This document shows, piece after piece, positions 29,236 to 32,383 of a stretch of 32,383 nt of DNA (position 1 is the stretch's first letter; every line of letters starts with the position of its first letter). The notes under the pieces were generated by a model, which was given only the letters and a program-made list of their open reading frames with translations, did not search any database and had not been told where the DNA came from. The translations under genes and the position numbers were made by a program. The stretch comes from Planctomycetaceae bacterium (lineage in GTDB: Bacteria; Planctomycetota; Planctomycetia; Pirellulales; UBA1268). The DNA lies in assembly GCA_011523305.1 (NCBI GenBank), contig WTHB01000018.1:1-32383 (forward strand), given 5' to 3'.

Positions 29236-30024
29236 ATGGCTGACCGTCGTCGTATCGTTGCCGGTAACTGGAAGATGAATCTCGATCATGCCGCCGCCGT
29301 GGAGCTCGCCAAGGGCGTGGCTGCCGGAGCAGGCAAATGCGGCGGTGTCGACCTCATTCTCTGCCCGCCGGCGGTCTACCTCGAAGCCGTTGCCGCAGCG
29401 ATCGACCTGACTGACGGAGCCAGCCCTTCTGGGGTGACCCTTGGCGGACAGAACCTGCATGATCAGCCCAAGGGCGCCTTCACCGGTGAAATTGCCCCCG
29501 CCATGCTCGTCGATATCGGCTGCCGCTCCTGCATTCTCGGCCACTCCGAGCGGCGGACGCTGTTCGGCGAGACCGATGCAATTGTCAACACGAAGACCAA
29601 GGCGGCTCTCGCTGCGGGCCTTACCCCAATTGTCTGCGTCGGCGAAACCCTTGAGGAACGCGAGCAGAACCGCACCGCTGACGTGGTGGCAGCTCAAATC
29701 CAAGGGTCGCTGGCAGGACTCTCGGCTGCTGAACTAGCGGGCATCATCATCGCCTACGAGCCGGTCTGGGCGATTGGCACTGGCAAGGTGGCCACGCCCG
29801 AGCAGGCCCAAGAGGTGCATGCCCTCATCCGCCAGCAACTCGCCACGCTCGCCGATGCAGCGACGGCCGACCAGGTCGTGATCCAATACGGTGGCAGTGT
29901 CAAGCCGGACAATGCCGCCGTTCTGGCCGGCCAGCCCGACATCGACGGGGCCCTGGTCGGCGGTGCCAGCCTCAAAGAAGCTGACTTTTTAGCGATCGCC
30001 GCCCATTTCGCCGCCAGCACCTGA
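29236..30024 (+). CDS. tpiA: Triosephosphate isomerase
   Basis: The 262-residue TIM-barrel enzyme interconverts dihydroxyacetone phosphate and glyceraldehyde 3-phosphate in glycolysis and gluconeogenesis. All active-site residues are visible: Lys13 in GNWKMN, His103 in LGHSERR, and the catalytic Glu175 in AYEPVWAIGTGK, whose GTGK begins the mobile loop. QYGGSVKPDN and GALVGGASL form the phosphate-binding end. The ATG follows AAAAAAGGACC at a normal distance. It lies 140 bases after pheA and 109 before secG. Confidence 0.98.
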   Translation: MADRRRIVAGNWKMNLDHAAAVELAKGVAAGAGKCGGVDLILCPPAVYLEAVAAAIDLTDGASPSGVTLGGQNLHDQPKGAFTGEIAPAMLVDIGCRSCILGHSERRTLFGETDAIVNTKTKAALAAGLTPIVCVGETLEEREQNRTADVVAAQIQGSLAGLSAAELAGIIIAYEPVWAIGTGKVATPEQAQEVHALIRQQLATLADAATADQVVIQYGGSVKPDNAAVLAGQPDIDGALVGGASLKEADFLAIAAHFAAST

Positions 30025-30133
30025 ACCTGCCCACATCGGGATAGTCGCCGCGGGCGGCCCCCGGTACATTAATCGACTTCTCCGGGCCTGGCCCTGACGC
30101 CGCCCGGTTTCGCCCTTGGAGGTTACGTCCGCG

Positions 30134-30643
30134 ATGTTTCTGTTCGTCCGCTTTCTGCTCGGCTTCATGCTGGTGGCCACCTCGATCTTCCTGATTCTGC
30201 TGGTGCTCATTCAGCGCGGACGCGGCGGCGGCCTGGCTGGCGCCCTTGGCGGCATGGGAGGCCAAAGTGCTTTCGGTACCAAGGCAGGAGACCTGTTTAC
30301 GAAGATCACCATCGGTGTCGCTGCCTTCTGGATTCTGCTCTGCATCCTCTCGATTAACGTGCTCAGCACCCAGCAGTCGCTCTTCAGTACGAACCTTGGC
30401 GGCGCAGCCCCGGCGGCACTTGAGGGTCTCGGAACGACCGAGGAGGTTCCTGCCGACATCGCCCCACCTGCGGACGACGCGGCGACTGACCCAGAAACTT
30501 CCCCGGAGGCTGCCCCAGAGACGACGGCAGAACCGACTGACGGCGGAGCGGATTCCACTGAGTCCGCCGCACCAGCAGCTGCGGATCCGGCACCTCCGGC
30601 TGAACCGGCCGCCGAACCCGAAGCCGAAACGCCCGCCGAGTGA
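30134..30643 (+). CDS. secG: SecG, protein-export translocase subunit, with long acidic tail
   Basis: About 169 residues. Residues 1-85 are standard SecG: a first membrane helix ([23 protein letters not shown]), the conserved loop [27 protein letters not shown] and a second helix ([19 protein letters not shown]). SecG assists SecYE by helping preprotein movement through the inner-membrane channel. The final 80 or so residues are an unusual tail of Ala, Pro, Glu, Asp and Thr, of low complexity and negatively charged; E. coli SecG has none. The ATG at 30134 follows GGAGG by 11 bases. It is placed between tpiA and the yicC-like gene, the latter starting 18 bases after its stop. Confidence 0.93.
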   Translation: MFLFVRFLLGFMLVATSIFLILLVLIQRGRGGGLAGALGGMGGQSAFGTKAGDLFTKITIGVAAFWILLCILSINVLSTQQSLFSTNLGGAAPAALEGLGTTEEVPADIAPPADDAATDPETSPEAAPETTAEPTDGGADSTESAAPAAADPAPPAEPAAEPEAETPAE

Positions 30644-30661
30644 CCGCCCGGGAGATCCACC

Positions 30662-31543
30662 ATGGCCCGCAGCATGACCGGGTGTGGCGAAGGCTTCGCC
30701 GATGATCAGGGCGTTGTCTGCCGGGTCGAAATCCGCAGCGTCAATCATCGACACTTGAAGTGCTCGATCCGCACGCGCGAGGGCTTTCACCTCCTCGAGC
30801 CCCGGCTTGAGTCCGCCATCCGCGACCGCATTCGGCGAGGTAGTCTTCAGGTCACCCTGGAGGTGAGTGGCTCCGCCGTACCGACCGGCAGGCGGCTCGA
30901 TCGCGATCAACTGGCTGCCTATCTCGATGACTGGGAGGCCTTCTGCGACGACCGCGGGCTGCCGACACCTCAGGCCATCGACCCCTTACTCAGCCTGCCG
31001 GGAGTGCTGCTCGACGCGCCGCCCGATGCCACCGCCGTCGAGGCGACCTGGCCAATCATTGCCACCGCCACCACTGCGGCCCTCGACCAACTCGACACCA
31101 TGCGGCAGACCGAAGGGGCAGCATTGGTCGCTGATCTCGAGCAGGCCTGCTCTGCCATCATTGATCGTGTCGAACAGATCAGACAGCGGGTCCCAGAAGT
31201 CGTGGCCGAACACCGCCAGCGGCTGCTGGAGCGAGTGGGGAAGGTCCTTGAAGCCCACCAGACGCGTCTTGATGAGAACGATGTGCTCCGAGAGATCGCC
31301 CTGCTCGCTGATCGCTCGGACATTGCCGAGGAATTAGTGCGGCTGGAGAGCCACATCGAACAGTTCCGGAGTCTGCTCGCCGACCCTGCCCCCGGCCGCA
31401 GCCTCGACTTTTTAGCGCAGGAACTCGGCCGCGAGGCCAACACCATCGGCTCGAAATCGGCCGATGTCACGATCGCCCATGCCGTGGTCGACCTGAAATC
31501 GCAGGTCGAACGAATTCGCGAGCAGGCGGCGAACATCGAGTGA
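30662..31543 (+). CDS. YicC/YloC-family endoribonuclease-like protein
   Basis: The 293-residue protein opens with the family signature ARSMTGCGEG and contains VEIRSVNHRHLKCSIR, LEPRLESAIRDRIRRGSLQVTL and near the C-terminus LDFLAQELGREANTIGSKSAD, the conserved DUF1732 end. The central part is helical. YicC members have been described as endoribonucleases affecting small RNA and mRNA decay. GGGAG stands before the ATG. It is probably co-transcribed with secG, 18 bases upstream. It precedes gmk and rpoZ, an arrangement found widely in bacteria. Confidence 0.93.
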   Translation: MARSMTGCGEGFADDQGVVCRVEIRSVNHRHLKCSIRTREGFHLLEPRLESAIRDRIRRGSLQVTLEVSGSAVPTGRRLDRDQLAAYLDDWEAFCDDRGLPTPQAIDPLLSLPGVLLDAPPDATAVEATWPIIATATTAALDQLDTMRQTEGAALVADLEQACSAIIDRVEQIRQRVPEVVAEHRQRLLERVGKVLEAHQTRLDENDVLREIALLADRSDIAEELVRLESHIEQFRSLLADPAPGRSLDFLAQELGREANTIGSKSADVTIAHAVVDLKSQVERIREQAANIE

Positions 31544-31674
31544 GCGGCGTTGGGACACGCCGGCCCGCACCGACCGCTGCCCCACCACAGCGATCCACGG
31601 CCTGCCGGGCGGCCACCCCCGGCGGCTCTCGGGCCCACTTTCCAAGGGCACCGCTGGTGGGGTAGAACAACGCG

Positions 31675-32277
31675 ATGATCACTGCCCCGGGACAACTCGT
31701 TGTCATTTCCGGCCCGTCAGGCGTCGGCAAATCGACGATCCTCCGCCGCCTGCTCGCCGATCTTCCTCAGTTGGTGCCGAGCATTTCCGCGACCACACGC
31801 CCCCCCCGATCGGGTGAGCAGGATGGCATCGACTACCACTTTCTGTCCCAGGACGAGTTCGACCGCCGCCGAAATGCCGGCCAATTCATCGAGTGCTGCC
31901 AGGTCTATGGCCGCGAATCCTGGTACGGCACCCTGGAGGATGAGGTCACGCCCCGGCTGGCCCGTGGCGAATGGGTGGTGCTTGAGATCGACGTGGAGGG
32001 TACCCTTTCTATCCTGACGCGGTATCCTGACGCGGTGACGATTTTCGTTGAGCCAGCCGACCCGGCCCAACTCGAGCAGCGGCTTCGTGGCCGCGGCACC
32101 GAGAGCCCCGAGGCGATTGCCCGGCGGCTGGAGGTGGCCCACCGCGAACTTCGTGAATCGGGTCATTATCGCCACCGGGTGGTCAATGATAATGTTGAGG
32201 TTGCCCTCGCGGCGATCAAAAACATTCTCAATAACGCCGGCCTGCCGAACGATCCTGCCGAAAAAGCCTCCGTCTGA
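31675..32277 (+). CDS. gmk: Guanylate kinase
   Basis: The 200-residue cytoplasmic enzyme phosphorylates GMP to GDP with ATP. The P-loop GPSGVGKST (residues 13-21) and the GMP-binding segment [23 protein letters not shown] are clear, as are the lid and FIE region ([17 protein letters not shown]) and [10 protein letters not shown]. Length is normal. The gap to the yicC-like gene is 131 bases, and rpoZ begins 47 bases after the stop. yicC-gmk-rpoZ order supports all three calls. Confidence 0.97.
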   Translation: MITAPGQLVVISGPSGVGKSTILRRLLADLPQLVPSISATTRPPRSGEQDGIDYHFLSQDEFDRRRNAGQFIECCQVYGRESWYGTLEDEVTPRLARGEWVVLEIDVEGTLSILTRYPDAVTIFVEPADPAQLEQRLRGRGTESPEAIARRLEVAHRELRESGHYRHRVVNDNVEVALAAIKNILNNAGLPNDPAEKASV

Positions 32278-32324
32278 CACCTCCCGTTTCCGTTTTCCCC
32301 ACCTGCTCAGGATATTCACGCAAC

Positions 32325-32383
32325 ATGATCGACGACCTCCGCGAAGAAGAAATCGTCAACAAGGTTGGCGGCCGGTTCAAGCT
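32325..32383 (+). CDS. rpoZ: RNA polymerase omega subunit, start only
   Basis: Nineteen codons are present before the window ends, reading [19 protein letters not shown]. The '[13 protein letters not shown]' start matches bacterial omega subunits, and the position directly after gmk is the expected one. Omega aids assembly and stability of RNA polymerase. The rest lies outside the window. Confidence 0.8.
   Translation, partial: MIDDLREEEIVNKVGGRFK

Overview
The window looks like a chromosomal segment of a GC-rich planctomycete, probably of the Pirellulales. This is an inference from gene content: three S1-type sulfatases in 13 kb, a secreted PQQ-type beta-propeller protein, a release-factor-like protein with an extra C-terminal tail, a small basic DUF6800-like protein, a fused PlsC-ACP-AMP-ligase protein and a SecG with a long Ala/Pro/Glu tail. 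No 16S rRNA or other direct taxonomic marker is present. Coding density is high, both strands are used, and I see no insertion sequence, prophage, integrase or CRISPR array.

Layout. 1-3.4 kb: a minus-strand pair xylA and release-factor-like gene, divergent from a secreted beta-propeller protein. 3.5-8.8 kb: an acyltransferase/acyl carrier/acyl-activating fusion, divergent from the first sulfatase, which converges on a TSUP transporter. 8.8-11.0 kb: an MscS channel with that TSUP gene downstream and a second TSUP gene divergent. 11.2-14.8 kb: small Cys-rich proteins, an orphan membrane protein, a DEAD-box RNA helicase and a histidine-rich membrane protein. 14.9-19.5 kb: a sialidase-like protein with a palindrome-rich leader, then two convergent sulfatases. 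19.6-22.7 kb: a Cu(I)-type P-ATPase, tRNA-Ser(UGA) and a 64-residue basic protein. 22.8-27.6 kb: clpB and dnaK. 27.9-32.4 kb: a plus-strand housekeeping series pheA, tpiA, secG, yicC-like, gmk and the start of rpoZ.

How the genes fit together. The sulfatases, sialidase-like protein, beta-propeller protein and xylose isomerase fit a life style of degrading sulfated and acidic polysaccharides. Two TSUP transporters near a sulfatase could remove sulfur oxyanions, but that link is a hypothesis. DnaK and ClpB together form the protein disaggregation system.

The observation I rate highest is regulatory. A textbook sigma-54 (-24/-12) promoter, TTGGCACG-N4-TTGCAA, lies about 160 bp upstream of dnaK in the correct orientation, and a perfect 13-bp hairpin separates dnaK from clpB. 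Sigma-54 control of the main chaperone operon would be unusual. The second is a perfect 20-bp palindrome plus a 7-7-7 inverted repeat in front of the sialidase-like gene.
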